Source: Nonomuraea sp. NEAU-A123 (GTDB lineage: Bacteria > Actinomycetota > Actinomycetes > Streptosporangiales > Streptosporangiaceae). From it: a stretch of DNA of 64,000 nt. The stretch spans positions 248,001 through 312,000 of the forward strand of contig NZ_JAHFZZ010000013.1 of the NCBI RefSeq assembly GCF_018603905.1, in the 5' to 3' direction. A program made the position numbers and the translations under genes. This document shows positions 28,810 through 37,796 of the stretch, piece after piece. Below the pieces are notes generated by a model. The model was not told where the DNA came from. It saw nothing but the letters and a program-made list of their open reading frames with translations, and did not search any database. Numbering within the stretch: the stretch's first letter is position 1; every line of letters begins with the position of its first letter.

Positions 28810-29706
28810 CTACTTCAGCGTGATCCGGATCCCGTCGATGGCGTGCTCGACGAACGAGCGCGAGCCTGAGGCGGCGATCTGCACGTCGCCCCGGCACACG
28901 ACCCGGGCGGGCCGGCCGCGGCCGTTGACCACCGACGGCGTCCTGGCGTCCTTCTGGCAGTCGGGGGTGGGGATGAGCGCGAGCATGTCGCCGACGCCGC
29001 CGCCGAACCAGAGCTGCGGCCCGACCGGGTCGCCCTGGGCGGTCTCACCGGGCTCCGCCAGGCGGATCGCGTCGCCGCCGCCACTCAGGACGAGGTAGCC
29101 GTCCTTGCCGACCTTCCCGCGCAGGCTCTTGGCCGCCGCCAGCCGCTCCTCGAAGCTCAGTCCCTCGGGCCGGTCGTAGAGCGCCAGCCGCCACTTGCCG
29201 AACGCGAACATCAGCACCTGCCCGTACGAGCCGCCGCCCGGCTGGCGCGGCCAGAGGGTGACGTTCGGGGTGAAGTTCCTGATCGGCTGGCCACCCCTGG
29301 AGATCTCCATCTCGCCGCCGTAGGGGGCGTAGAGCCCGCGATAGTGCCCGGCCACCCAGGCGCCCACGAACGGGCGTGCGCCCAGCTCATTGAGCCGCAG
29401 ATCGGCGGGGTAGCGGATGTCCGCGTGCCGCCCATCGGGGAACACCACCGGGATGACCTCGTCGCCGCCCTTGACCTTGACCGGCGCGCGTACGACATTG
29501 GGCGCGCCCTCGACCCTGGTCAACGACTGGATGGGCACAGGCGCCGGCGCGGCGGTCGGCGGCGGCGGCACCTGCCCCGGCTCGGGGTCGCGACTCACGA
29601 GCAGGCTGACGATGGGAATCACCAGCAACGCCAGCACCACCCCGATCCCGACCCATCGGCGCCGGCCACGCTCGCCTGCCTCGATCACGTCGAACTGATC
29701 GGCCAC
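28810..29706 (-). CDS. Single-pass membrane protein of unknown function
   Basis: The 298-residue protein has a short basic N-terminus, one membrane helix (about 18-40), a Pro/Ala-rich linker (PPPPTAAPAPVP) and an extracytoplasmic domain of about 230 residues with several conserved-looking beta strands. I do not recognise the family. The product is predicted to face outward. It precedes the MDR oxidoreductase gene by 9 nt. Confidence 0.65.
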   Translation of the reverse strand: MADQFDVIEAGERGRRRWVGIGVVLALLVIPIVSLLVSRDPEPGQVPPPPTAAPAPVPIQSLTRVEGAPNVVRAPVKVKGGDEVIPVVFPDGRHADIRYPADLRLNELGARPFVGAWVAGHYRGLYAPYGGEMEISRGGQPIRNFTPNVTLWPRQPGGGSYGQVLMFAFGKWRLALYDRPEGLSFEERLAAAKSLRGKVGKDGYLVLSGGGDAIRLAEPGETAQGDPVGPQLWFGGGVGDMLALIPTPDCQKDARTPSVVNGRGRPARVVCRGDVQIAASGSRSFVEHAIDGIRITLK

Positions 29707-29751
29707 GGTGATCCCCTGCCGAGTAGTGCGGCTGGCGTATCCGTCCTCAGT

Positions 29752-30177
29752 TCAGTTGAGCGGATGCCGCCAGCGCAAGCCCTGGAACTTGGCGAAATCG
29801 GTGTCGCAGGTCACGAATTCACAACCGTGCTCGATGGCCAGTGCGGCGAGGTAGGCGTCGGGCAGGAGTTTGCCCGTGGCGCCCGATGCGTGGCAGAGCT
29901 TGGTGAAGATCTCCCAGTGTCTCGATCCGGCATTCACCAGGACGGCGTGCGGCTGGTTGCGGACGCTCTCCGCGAACCGACAGGCCGTCTCGAACGGGGT
30001 GCTCTGCGGAATGCGGTGGTTGGTCACGACCCGCATGAAGCCGTTGATCACGAAGTCGCTGACCGCGTAGGCCTCGTCGCCGTTGACGATCTCCTCGACG
30101 AGGGCCAGGCATTCCTGATGGTGCTCGGCATCGCGGCGCTGCGCGTTGACCAGGATGTTGACATCAAGCATCCGCAT
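29752..30177 (-). CDS. VapC-like PIN-domain toxin
   Basis: The 141-residue PIN-domain RNase has Asp5 in MLDVNILV, a mid-domain SDFVINGFMRVVT, and C-terminal acidic residues in LLPDAYLAALA and VTCDTDF. These residues bind Mg for RNA cleavage. Its start (ATG 30177, or ATG 30171) overlaps the antitoxin gene, the usual order for a VapBC module. All expected acidic positions look intact, so the toxin is probably functional. Confidence 0.88.
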   Translation of the reverse strand: MRMLDVNILVNAQRRDAEHHQECLALVEEIVNGDEAYAVSDFVINGFMRVVTNHRIPQSTPFETACRFAESVRNQPHAVLVNAGSRHWEIFTKLCHASGATGKLLPDAYLAALAIEHGCEFVTCDTDFAKFQGLRWRHPLN

Positions 30178-30442
30178 CGCGACCCCCGAGCTTCGCCAGT
30201 TGATGCTCCACGAAGTCCACTTCCATCAGCTCCTTGAGCTCTGCCCAGGTGAGCATGGGCCCAGGGACGGCGCCGGACACCGGCAGCTCCACGCGGGGCC
30301 GCTCGGCCGCCTCCGTGGAGCGGTTGAGTAGTTGTCGCAAGGCATCCTCCATCACCGAGGTGAGACTGCGTCCGTTTCGTGCCGCGTACGCCTTGGCCTC
30401 GTTGAGGAGTGCGTCGTCGATCCGCACCGTGGTCCTCCGCAT
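30164..30442 (-). CDS. VapB-like ribbon-helix-helix antitoxin
   Basis: The 92-residue protein opens MRRTTVRIDDALLNEAKAYA with GRSLTSVMEDALRQLL, a ribbon-helix-helix DNA-binding fold, followed by a C-terminal tail rich in acidic and hydrophobic residues that would neutralise the PIN toxin. It overlaps the toxin gene by 8-14 nt, depending on the toxin start. The ATG at 30442 lacks a good ribosome site but lies 6 nt after a GACGCT -10-like hexamer, so a leaderless mRNA is likely. Confidence 0.85.
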   Translation of the reverse strand: MRRTTVRIDDALLNEAKAYAARNGRSLTSVMEDALRQLLNRSTEAAERPRVELPVSGAVPGPMLTWAELKELMEVDFVEHQLAKLGGRDADA

Positions 30443-30448
30443 GACACC

Positions 30449-30477
30449 AGCGTCCACCGCCGACATAAAAATGTCAA
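30449..30477 (-). promoter_or_regulatory. Promoter of the vapBC-like operon
   Basis: On the minus strand TTGACA is followed after exactly 17 nt by GACGCT, which ends 6 nt before the antitoxin ATG. This would give a leaderless transcript. Confidence 0.5.
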
Positions 30478-30524
30478 CAGCAGATAGTAACCATGCACTC
30501 ACAATTCTTGGACAGTTCTCAATC

Positions 30525-31964
30525 TCACCACCGCGCCACATTGACCTTCCCGTCGGACACCAGCCGCACCCGCCGGCCGACCAGCTCCCTGGACATCGCG
30601 TCCGCCAGGAGTTCCTCCTCCAGCACATGAGCATGGGCCCGCCCCCCGTCGGGCAGGTCGACGACGAGGATGCCCTTCTCCGCGACACCGTCGCGGCCAT
30701 GCGCCACCGTGTAGCCGGCCACCGTGGCGGGGCCGTCGTACAGGGCGACGATCTCCACCGGGGCGGCGGTGAAGACGGGAGTGGCATCGCCCAGCGTGCC
30801 GCCCGGGTCCGTGGACCAGATCGCGTACGTGTGCTTGGTCAGGTGCATGCCGACGCCCGTCACCAGGCCGTGGCCCTGCTGGGCGCGCAGCAGCCCCGCC
30901 ATGGTGGCCGTCGAGTGCAGGACGTAGTCGCTGGAGGGACCGCCCGCGTACGGCAGGCCGCCGGTGACCGTCAGGCCGCGCCGGTCGAGCGGGTCCAGCT
31001 TGATCGCGTCACACGCCTGCCGCAGCGCGATGGCGAAGCAGCTGTAGAGGTCGAGCGCGTGGATGTCGTCCAGGCCCAGCCCGGCCCGCGAGAACGCGGC
31101 CTCGGCGGTGCGCGCGATGGCCTGCGAGGCGCCGAGCGCGGGCCGGGCCGCCACCTCCCACGTGTCCTCGCCGTATGCCCATCCGCGCAGGTAGACCCGC
31201 TGGTCGTCCGGTACGCCGAGCCGGTCGGCGAGTCCGGCGGAGACCAGGACGACGGCCGCGGCCTGGTCGACCTCCCCCACGGCCACGGTGTCGCGCGTGT
31301 ACGGCCAGCCGATGAAGCGGTGGCCGGTGACCAGTTCCTCCGGGGTGCGGGCGGTACGCCGCCAGGCGTGTGGGTTCGCGGCGGCGACCTCGGTCATCGG
31401 CGCCATCATCCGCCCCCGGTCCACCATTTCCTCATTTATCGACATACCGAGGGACGCGCGGCGGGCCGTCTCCATGATCGCGTAGGTGTGGACCGGCAGG
31501 AACAGCTCGTGGGCCAGCTCCGCCGGGTGCGGCGGGCGATCCCAGCCGTAGGGCGGCTTGGGATCGGCCGGATGGCTCCACGGCACGTGCTCGCCCGCCC
31601 GCCGGTAGGCCCGGCGCGTGGCCAGCGCCTCGGCGCCGGCGATCAGGGCCGAGTCGAGCTCCCCCGCCGCGATCCTGCCCGCGGCCTCACCGATGAGCAG
31701 CTGCGGGGCCGTACCGCTGACCCTGGAGTACGCCCGGTGCCGGGGCGCGGCGCCCAGGCGGTCGGCGAGCCGGCCGACCGGAGAGTCGTACTGCCAGGAG
31801 TCGGTGTAGACGAGCTGGATCGAGTCGAGCCGCTCGACCGGCAGCCGCGCCTCGCGAGCCGCCTCGCGCGCGACGTGCTCCCACAGGTCGAGCGGTTCCG
31901 GGCCCGGCTGCTCGCGAACGGTGCGCTGGGCCGTGCCTATGAGACAGGGGGTGCGTGGATCCAT
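30525..31964 (-). CDS. Thiolase-superfamily protein (Rv1867-type acetyl-CoA acetyltransferase homologue)
   Basis: The 479-residue protein has thiolase-like halves (GEAAGRIAAGELDSALIAGAEAL; later DLYSCFAIALRQACD and GLTVTGGLPYAGGP). The region where thiolases carry the nucleophilic Cys reads SRVSGTAPQLL, with no Cys, as in the mycobacterial Rv1867-type group. Claisen chemistry by the usual covalent route is therefore doubtful, and it may bind acyl-CoA or act with a partner. The C-terminal extension resembles the domain attached to SCP-type thiolases. The gene stands alone, divergent from the first protease-like gene. Confidence 0.78.
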   Translation of the reverse strand: MDPRTPCLIGTAQRTVREQPGPEPLDLWEHVAREAAREARLPVERLDSIQLVYTDSWQYDSPVGRLADRLGAAPRHRAYSRVSGTAPQLLIGEAAGRIAAGELDSALIAGAEALATRRAYRRAGEHVPWSHPADPKPPYGWDRPPHPAELAHELFLPVHTYAIMETARRASLGMSINEEMVDRGRMMAPMTEVAAANPHAWRRTARTPEELVTGHRFIGWPYTRDTVAVGEVDQAAAVVLVSAGLADRLGVPDDQRVYLRGWAYGEDTWEVAARPALGASQAIARTAEAAFSRAGLGLDDIHALDLYSCFAIALRQACDAIKLDPLDRRGLTVTGGLPYAGGPSSDYVLHSTATMAGLLRAQQGHGLVTGVGMHLTKHTYAIWSTDPGGTLGDATPVFTAAPVEIVALYDGPATVAGYTVAHGRDGVAEKGILVVDLPDGGRAHAHVLEEELLADAMSRELVGRRVRLVSDGKVNVARW

Positions 31965-32228
31965 GCCACCCAGTTAACCAGAACAACATTCGGTTGATAA
32001 GTAGTGGCGTTTGATAATCACTGTTACCGGTGATGTCGGAGCAAATAAACAAGCCGCTCCACCTGCGGAAATGCTTTCTCGGAATACATGCTATCTGGCT
32101 ATTTCCATAACTTTTTCCAGCCCTTTCCTGGCTGCCGGATTGCGCCATTCAATAACGTTCCAAACGTTTTCCTGGCCCAACGGGGCGCTGTACCCCGCTC
32201 TGGGCCGCCGAGAACTGAGAGGAGCTTC
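31965..32228. other. Divergent promoter region with an imperfect palindrome
   Basis: This 264-bp AT-richer gap has ATCACTGTTACCGGTGAT at 32017-32034, symmetric at 14 of 18 positions. It also has repeated AACGTT words near 32154-32170, and GAGGAG just before the start at 32229. No gene is visible. Confidence 0.4.
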
Positions 32229-33154
32229 ATGTATTCCCGAGCAAGGCGCATCGCGATCCCGCTCGCCGGTCTGCCGGCCATCGGCCTGGCCGCGGGGATG
32301 GTCGGCAGCACCGCCGCCGGCGCGACCCCACCCTCCGACGTCGTGTCCAAGAACGCGGCCACTCCCGCGGAGCAGGCGGTCCAGTTCTGGACGCCCGACC
32401 GCGTCAAGCTGGCGGCCGACTACGACACGAACCTCGACGCTCGTTCCAACGGCGTCAAAGGCAGCAACTCCACCCCCGACGGCCCGCCCGGATCCGTCCC
32501 CCCGATCGATGAGGAGAAGACCAAGGCCGTCAAGAGCAAGCAGGTCAACCTGCCCAACACGGTCGGACGCGTGTTCTTCACGCTGCCAGCATCGAACCCG
32601 GCCAATCCGGCGAGCTGGCGGTACTGCTCGGCCACCTCTGTACAGGGCAAGTACCGCAACCTGGTGGCCACCTCGGCCCACTGCGTCTACGACACCAGGG
32701 AGGACACCTTCTACGACAACTGGATCTTCATTCCGTCGTACTGGGACGGCGACAATGCCTGGCAGGGCAAGGCCCCCTACGGCATCTACGCCGCCAAGAC
32801 GTTCAACGCGCATGACGACTTCGTGGTGAAGGAGGACTACGCGACAAGCCGTTCACCGGCCGCACGATGAAGTGGTGCTACGGCAAGACGGCTCCGATGC
32901 CCGCCGCGCCGAAGTACAACCTGCAGGAGCACATCGGCCTCACGTGCGCCTTCACCGCCGGCGCCGGCGGCGGACCGTTCCTGTTCAGCTACAAGAGCTC
33001 GACCCGCACCGGCTACCTGATCGGTGTCAACAGCGTCTCGTGGGACACGGACGGCAACGACCGCTACGACCACGTCTCGTCGCCGTACTTCAACACCGAC
33101 ACCTACAAGGTCTACAAGGCCGCCGCGAACCGGTGGACCGGCAACATGCCGTAA
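32229..33154 (+). pseudogene. Secreted trypsin-fold protease homologue, copy 1 (internal deletion)
   Basis: The ATG at 32229 has GAGGAG upstream and encodes an export signal (about 1-35) and the first trypsin half with TSAHCVYD (His151). After KEDYA (near 32840) the frame shifts and stops at 32870. The second half resumes in another frame (KPFTGRTMKWCYGK onward) and ends at 33154. Compared with copies 2 and 3, about 250 bp is missing, including the segment with the catalytic Asp. The nucleophile site reads GAGGGPF, Gly instead of Ser. It is the broken first member of the six-gene array. Confidence 0.85.
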
Positions 33155-33468
33155 CAACGAGGTACCGGGCCTCGGCCGCTCCCCCGGCCGGGGCCTTCTC
33201 ACACCCCTACAGTGATCAAGAAAGGCACGCGGAAAAGTCGGGTAGACATCGAAGTCGCGTCATGTACTATGCCTGTGACGTGCGGAAACGACCTTCACAT
33301 GGGATCGGTTCCGCTATCCGGATGGCGCTCTTGACGCACTCCTTATGAGGTACAAGTCACGCTTGATCTGATAACGAATCGCCATCCAAGCTGCAATACA
33401 GTGATTGATCTGGAAAAATCCATCGTTACACCCCCAGAACTACTAACCCCCAAAGGCAAGGCTTTTCC
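33155..33468 (+). other. Gap between protease-like copies 1 and 2, with terminator
   Basis: GGCCTCGGCCG (33168-33178) pairs with CGGCCGGGGCC (33185-33195) around a 6-nt loop, a terminator for copy 1. The remaining sequence to 33468 is AT-richer and should hold the copy 2 promoter. It contains TGTGACG near 33275 but no full CRP-type palindrome. Confidence 0.55.
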
Positions 33469-34545
33469 ATGATCCCCCGGGCCCGGCACCTGGTAGCGGC
33501 TGCCCTCAGCGCGCTGCTGCTGCTGCCTGCCCTCGTGGGGACCGCCTCGGCCGCGACCGACAGCCGGGTCTACTCGGTCACGCTGGCCAAGTCGGTGGCG
33601 GACATGAAGAAGGTCGCCGAGTACTGGAAGCCCGACCGCCTCAAGAATGCCGACAGCTACAGCCCCGCCACGCCGGCCTCGCAGTCCTCGCCCACCGCCA
33701 CCGCCGCCGCCGGGGCGAGCCAGATCGTCACGGTGAAGCGCCCGAAGAGCCTGCTGAGCGTCGGACCCGTCCTCCCGCGCAACAGCACGGCCGCCAAGAC
33801 CATGGGCAAGGTCTTCTTCCGCTTCGGCGACAAGGAGTACTTCTGCTCGGCCAGCTCGGTCGCGGCCAAGAACCGCAGCGTGGTGGCCACCGCCGGGCAC
33901 TGCGCGTACGACTCGCGCCAGGCCAAGCCCGCCGATTACTGGATCTTCGTCCCCAATCCGGGTCCCAGCGGGGAGACGCCCGACGGCATCTACGTGGGCG
34001 CCGCGATCAGCATGCACGAGGACTGGCCGGGCAAGGGCGACTACGACTTCGACTACGCCTTCGTCACCGTGCACCGCGGCTTCAAGTGGGTGGAGAAGGG
34101 CGGCCAGCTCGTGATGCAGGACGTCGGCCGCCTGCAGGACAACATCGGCGGGCAGGGTCTGACGATCGGCAAGGGCCTGGCCATCTCGGTCTCCGCCTTC
34201 GGCTACCCGGCGGGTCCGCAGCCCGACGGCAGCCGCCCGTTCAACGGCAAGACGCTGCAGGCGTGCTCGGGCACCACGAGACGCACCGTCGCCCCCAGCC
34301 TCGACCTGCAGTACGGCGTGCAGCTCCAACCGTGCGGCTTCACCTTCGGCGCGAGTGGCGGCCCCTGGCTGATCAACTACCAGGCCGCCCAGAAGGTCGG
34401 ATTCCTCAACGGGATCAACAGCCTGACCTGGAACAGAGACGCCAAAGGCGGCTACGACGCGGTGTCCTCGCCGACCTTCAACACCACGACCGGCGACGTC
34501 TACCGACGCGCCGCAGCGCTCACTACACCGCAAAATGTGACGTAA
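33469..34545 (+). CDS. Secreted trypsin-like serine protease, copy 2 (Ser present)
   Basis: The 358-residue exported protein has a signal peptide (about 1-28, ending TASAA), a region of about 80 residues that may be a propeptide, and a chymotrypsin-fold domain with VVATAGHCAYD (His144), DFDYAFV (Asp195) and FGASGGPWL (Ser296). The full His-Asp-Ser triad is therefore present, the only such case among the six tandem paralogues. A Cys pair flanks the His loop (FCSASS...HC). AAGG lies 7 nt before the ATG. It has no insert between Asp and Ser. Confidence 0.87.
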   Translation: MIPRARHLVAAALSALLLLPALVGTASAATDSRVYSVTLAKSVADMKKVAEYWKPDRLKNADSYSPATPASQSSPTATAAAGASQIVTVKRPKSLLSVGPVLPRNSTAAKTMGKVFFRFGDKEYFCSASSVAAKNRSVVATAGHCAYDSRQAKPADYWIFVPNPGPSGETPDGIYVGAAISMHEDWPGKGDYDFDYAFVTVHRGFKWVEKGGQLVMQDVGRLQDNIGGQGLTIGKGLAISVSAFGYPAGPQPDGSRPFNGKTLQACSGTTRRTVAPSLDLQYGVQLQPCGFTFGASGGPWLINYQAAQKVGFLNGINSLTWNRDAKGGYDAVSSPTFNTTTGDVYRRAAALTTPQNVT

Positions 34546-34551
34546 GTTACA
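34536..34551. promoter_or_regulatory. CRP-like palindrome upstream of copy 3
   Basis: TGTGACGTAAGTTACA matches TGTGA-N6-TCACA at 9 of 10 positions. It overlaps the stop codon of copy 2 and lies about 184 nt before the copy 3 start. Confidence 0.5.
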
Positions 34552-34698
34552 CGTAGTGTATGGCCACCCCGAGTGATCAGCCGGTTTCAGATCTCGGGAA
34601 GGTCACGAGCATGATCGTCGCGGTTGACTCCGCTATCAGGTAATTCACAGGACCAGAGTCAGACCGATAGGTTCCCGCCTGTCCGTTTGCTGCATTAT

Positions 34699-34717
34699 GG
34701 GGCGCACGAGGCGCCCC
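34699..34717 (+). promoter_or_regulatory. Conserved 5'-leader hairpin, copy 3
   Basis: GGGGCGC-ACGAG-GCGCCCC forms a 7-bp stem with a 5-nt loop directly after an ATG and 18 nt before the TTG start. Copies 4 and 5 have the same stem at the same place with compensating base changes. Confidence 0.65.
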
Positions 34718-34734
34718 GCGTCTGGAGTTTTACC

Positions 34735-35901
34735 TTGAAGCGCATCCTTCTCCCGGCCGGTGGCGCCGTTCTGGCGACCGGCCTCCTGGCCGCCGGCCTG
34801 GCAGGCACCGCTCAGGCACAGGGCGACATCGCCACCGACCCCATGGCCCGTACGACACAGCAGGCCTCCTCGGTCGCGTCCTTCTGGGCCGCGTCCAACT
34901 TCGCCGCCCTCCGCTCCGCGACCGCCTACACCTGGGACGCCAAAGAGGTCAGGAAGGTCGTCTCGAAGGGCGGCTACAGCCCTGACGGCAATCCGGGAAG
35001 CGCCACTCCCATCGGGGAGGAGAAGAAGGCCCCGGGCAAGGTTCAGAACGTGAACATGCCCAAGACACTCGGCAAGGTCTTCTTCGTCGACGGCCAGGGC
35101 AAGTTCCGCTACTGCTCGGCCACGTCCATCCAGTCGAACTACCGCAACCTGGTCGCCACCGCCGGCCACTGCGTCTACGACACCGACAGCAACAAGGACC
35201 TGCTGAACAACTGGGTCTTCGTGCCCGGCTACTACGAGGGCAAGGCGCCGTTCGGCATCTACGTGGGCAAGCAGGCTTTCACCCACTACGACTTCGACAC
35301 CTACGAGGACTACGACCGCGACTACGCGTTCGTGACCGTCTACAACGGCATCTCCTTCAACGGCGTCAAGCAGGTGGACCGCAAGGACTACGACCGCTTC
35401 GTCGGCCCCAAGCGGAACTGGGGCGGGCACTACTACATCCTGCTGTCCAAGGACGCCGGCCGGCTCGGTGACGCCGTCGGCGGCCAGGGCGTGGCGTGGA
35501 ACCAGCCCACCGGCAAGCCCGTCCGCGCCTTCGGCTACCCCGCGGGCCCGCACCCCGACGGCAACAAGCCCTACAGCGGCGTGACGCCGAAGTGGTGCTA
35601 CAACAAGACCACCGCCAAGGCCGTGGGCGCACCGTGGCTCAAGATCGAGGAGCACATCGGCCTCAAGTGCGCCGTGACGCCCGGCTTCGACGGCGGCCCC
35701 TGGCTGTCCAACTACAGCAACAGCAAGCGTCTGGGCTACGTCAACGGCGTGACCAGCACGTTCGCCGACCAGGACGGCAACGACCGCATCGACTACATCA
35801 CCTCGCCGTACTTCGACGGTGAGACGGCCTCGGTGTACAACTCGGCCAAGAACGTCTGGTCCGGCAAGATCGTCGGCCCGAACGGCGAGCTCTACAAGTA
35901 A
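34735..35901 (+). CDS. Secreted trypsin-fold protein with Asp at the nucleophile site, copy 3
   Basis: The 388-residue exported protein has a signal peptide (KRILLPAGGAVLATGLLAAGL, ending AQA near 28), a possible propeptide (about 30-110) and a chymotrypsin fold with VATAGHCVYD (His145) and DYDRDYAFV (Asp196). The nucleophile motif is GFDGGPWL: Asp319 (codon GAC) stands where Ser195 is expected. The TTG start at 34735 has GGAG 8 nt upstream; the ATG 38 nt earlier is out of frame and stops. Serine-protease activity is not expected by the usual mechanism. Confidence 0.85.
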   Translation: MKRILLPAGGAVLATGLLAAGLAGTAQAQGDIATDPMARTTQQASSVASFWAASNFAALRSATAYTWDAKEVRKVVSKGGYSPDGNPGSATPIGEEKKAPGKVQNVNMPKTLGKVFFVDGQGKFRYCSATSIQSNYRNLVATAGHCVYDTDSNKDLLNNWVFVPGYYEGKAPFGIYVGKQAFTHYDFDTYEDYDRDYAFVTVYNGISFNGVKQVDRKDYDRFVGPKRNWGGHYYILLSKDAGRLGDAVGGQGVAWNQPTGKPVRAFGYPAGPHPDGNKPYSGVTPKWCYNKTTAKAVGAPWLKIEEHIGLKCAVTPGFDGGPWLSNYSNSKRLGYVNGVTSTFADQDGNDRIDYITSPYFDGETASVYNSAKNVWSGKIVGPNGELYK

Positions 35902-36017
35902 CACTCCCCACCCAAAAGGGGCCCGGCCGAGATCGGCTGGGCCCCTTTTTCGCGCTTTTTCAAGATCAACGTCGTGGATTTGGTGGTATTAGACGGAGCT
36001 CGCGCCAATCTGGTTCC

Positions 36018-36033
36018 TGTGATCTGAGTCACA
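36018..36033. promoter_or_regulatory. CRP-consensus palindrome upstream of copy 4
   Basis: TGTGATCTGAGTCACA matches TGTGA-N6-TCACA at all 10 defined positions. It lies about 260 nt before the TTG start of copy 4. No CRP gene is in the window. Confidence 0.65.
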
Positions 36034-36250
36034 TTGGAGCATGTACGAAGCGTGGCGGGCCCCTCGCCACCCCTCCGCCATGCCCCCCTCATACCCAGCG
36101 AAAACGTGTCAATTCGATCACCCTCCGCTAAGATCTCTGACTGGTAACAGGAAGGTCACGGCGGTAAGGGTGCCTTCCAGATGGGCCAGAACGGCTTTTA
36201 CCTGCAGAGATCACCACGCTATGTTCCTTGCTATCCCTTTACTGACGCAT

Positions 36251-36269
36251 GGGACGCATGTTGCGTCTC
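36251..36269 (+). promoter_or_regulatory. Conserved 5'-leader hairpin, copy 4
   Basis: GGGACGC-ATGTT-GCGTCTC forms the same 7-bp stem as in copies 3 and 5, but with an A-U pair where they have G-C. The ATG before it is in frame with the protein here, yet not in copy 3, so it is unlikely to be the start. Confidence 0.65.
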
Positions 36270-36293
36270 ACGACAGAGCAAGGAGCAGTTCCC

Positions 36294-37796
36294 TTGAAGC
36301 GCATCCTCATCCCCGCCGGTGGAGCCATCCTGGCTACCGGCCTTCTGGCCGCCGGCCTCGCCGGTACGGCCACGGCCGCCAGCGACGTCGCCTCCGACCC
36401 GATGGCGAAGAGCGCCGCTGACGCGAAGGCCATCGCGGACTTCTGGTCGGCCACCAACAACGCCGCCCTCAAGGCGGCGAAGGAGTCCAACGTCTGGGAC
36501 GCCGGCGACGTCACCAAGCTGCAGAGCAAGGGTGGCTACAGCGCGGACAGCAAGCCCGGCTCCTCCGTGCCGATCGGCCAGGAGAAGAAGACCACCGTCA
36601 AGGTTCAGAACGTGAACCTGCCGAAGACCATCGGCAAGGTGTTCTTCGTCAACAGCAAGGGCGAGAAGAAGTGGTGCTCGGCCACTTCGATCCAGTCGAA
36701 GTACCGCAACCTGGTCGCCACGGCCGGTCACTGCGTCTACGACACCGCCACCAACTCGGACGTCATGTCCAAGTGGGTCTTCGTGCCCGGCTACTACCAG
36801 GGCAAGACGCCGTTCGGGATCTACGTGGGCAAGCAGGCCTTCACCCACTACGACTTCGACGTGTACGAGGACTACGACCGCGACTACGCGTTCGTGACCG
36901 TGTACAACGGCATCCAGCTCGGTGGCGGTACCGCGAAGAAGGTCTCCAAGTCCGACTTCGAGAAGTACCAGGGCATCAAGGACGCCAAGGACGTCGAGAT
37001 CTCGCGGGACGAGTTCCGCAAGTGCAAGCTCGACCCGACCTCGATCGAGGCGTGCTGGGCCAAGCGCGGCAGCAAGGCCGAGCCCGCCGGCCCGGACTTC
37101 CCCGGCGCCGAGGTCACGAAGACCGAGGTCGCCAAGGAGGTCTACCAGGCCGCCAAGGTGGGCAAGGGCAACGGTTTCAAGTTCGGCGAGCCCGTCACCG
37201 AGAACGTGACCAAGGCTGTGTACGACGCCTACACGGGCCCGGGCACCAAGGTGCAGGACGCTCGCGGCAACTACACCATCACCCACTACTACACGCAGCA
37301 GTGGTCCAAGCCCGGCACGGCGACGAAGTTCTACAAGACCGAGTTCTTCATCATCGAAGGTGCCGCCAAGGACGTCGGTCGCCTCGGTGACGTCGTCGGC
37401 GGCCAGGGCGTGTCCTGGAACCAGCCCACGGGCAAGTACGTCCGCGTGTTCGGCTACCCGGCCGCTCCGCACCCCGACGGCCACAAGAACTACACGGGCA
37501 TCACGCCCAAGTGGTGCTACGGCAAGACCAGCAAGAAGGTCGTCGGCTCGGCCGCCAAGAAGATCGAAGAGCACGTCGCGCTCAAGTGCGCCATGACCGA
37601 GGGCGCCGACGGTGGCCCTTGGCTGCTCAACTACAGCAACAGCAAGCGTCTCGGCTACGTGAACGGTGTCACCAGCACCTTCAACGACCAGGACGGCAAC
37701 AAGCGGGTCGACTACATCTCCTCGCCGTACTTCGACGGTGAGACCGCTGCGGTGTACAAGTCCGCGGCGAACGTGTGGTCCGGCAAGATCCTTTGA
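36294..37796 (+). CDS. Secreted trypsin-fold protein with Asp nucleophile site and insert, copy 4
   Basis: The 500-residue exported protein has a signal peptide (KRILIPAGGAILATGLLAAGL, ending ATAA) and a trypsin fold with VATAGHCVYD (His146) and DYDRDYAFV (Asp197). The nucleophile motif is GADGGPWLL (Asp439). Between the Asp and Asp-for-Ser positions there are 242 residues against 123 in copy 3: an extra domain-sized insert of about 120 residues with GPDFPGAEV, GNGFKFGEP and THYYTQQW. The TTG at 36294 has AAGGAG upstream. Copies 3-5 have almost identical signal peptides, showing recent duplication. Confidence 0.85.
   Translation: MKRILIPAGGAILATGLLAAGLAGTATAASDVASDPMAKSAADAKAIADFWSATNNAALKAAKESNVWDAGDVTKLQSKGGYSADSKPGSSVPIGQEKKTTVKVQNVNLPKTIGKVFFVNSKGEKKWCSATSIQSKYRNLVATAGHCVYDTATNSDVMSKWVFVPGYYQGKTPFGIYVGKQAFTHYDFDVYEDYDRDYAFVTVYNGIQLGGGTAKKVSKSDFEKYQGIKDAKDVEISRDEFRKCKLDPTSIEACWAKRGSKAEPAGPDFPGAEVTKTEVAKEVYQAAKVGKGNGFKFGEPVTENVTKAVYDAYTGPGTKVQDARGNYTITHYYTQQWSKPGTATKFYKTEFFIIEGAAKDVGRLGDVVGGQGVSWNQPTGKYVRVFGYPAAPHPDGHKNYTGITPKWCYGKTSKKVVGSAAKKIEEHVALKCAMTEGADGGPWLLNYSNSKRLGYVNGVTSTFNDQDGNKRVDYISSPYFDGETAAVYKSAANVWSGKIL

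Larger units (their letters stand above)
35902..36293 (+). other. Terminator and long leader region before copy 4
   Basis: A near-perfect 13-bp hairpin (GGGGCCCGGCCGA to TCGGCTGGGCCCC) spans 35918-35945 and is followed by TTTTT, a textbook intrinsic terminator for copy 3. The rest holds a CRP-like palindrome at 36018-36033, a TAAGAT -10-like hexamer at 36129-36134 and the leader hairpin at 36251-36269. No gene is visible. Confidence 0.75.
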
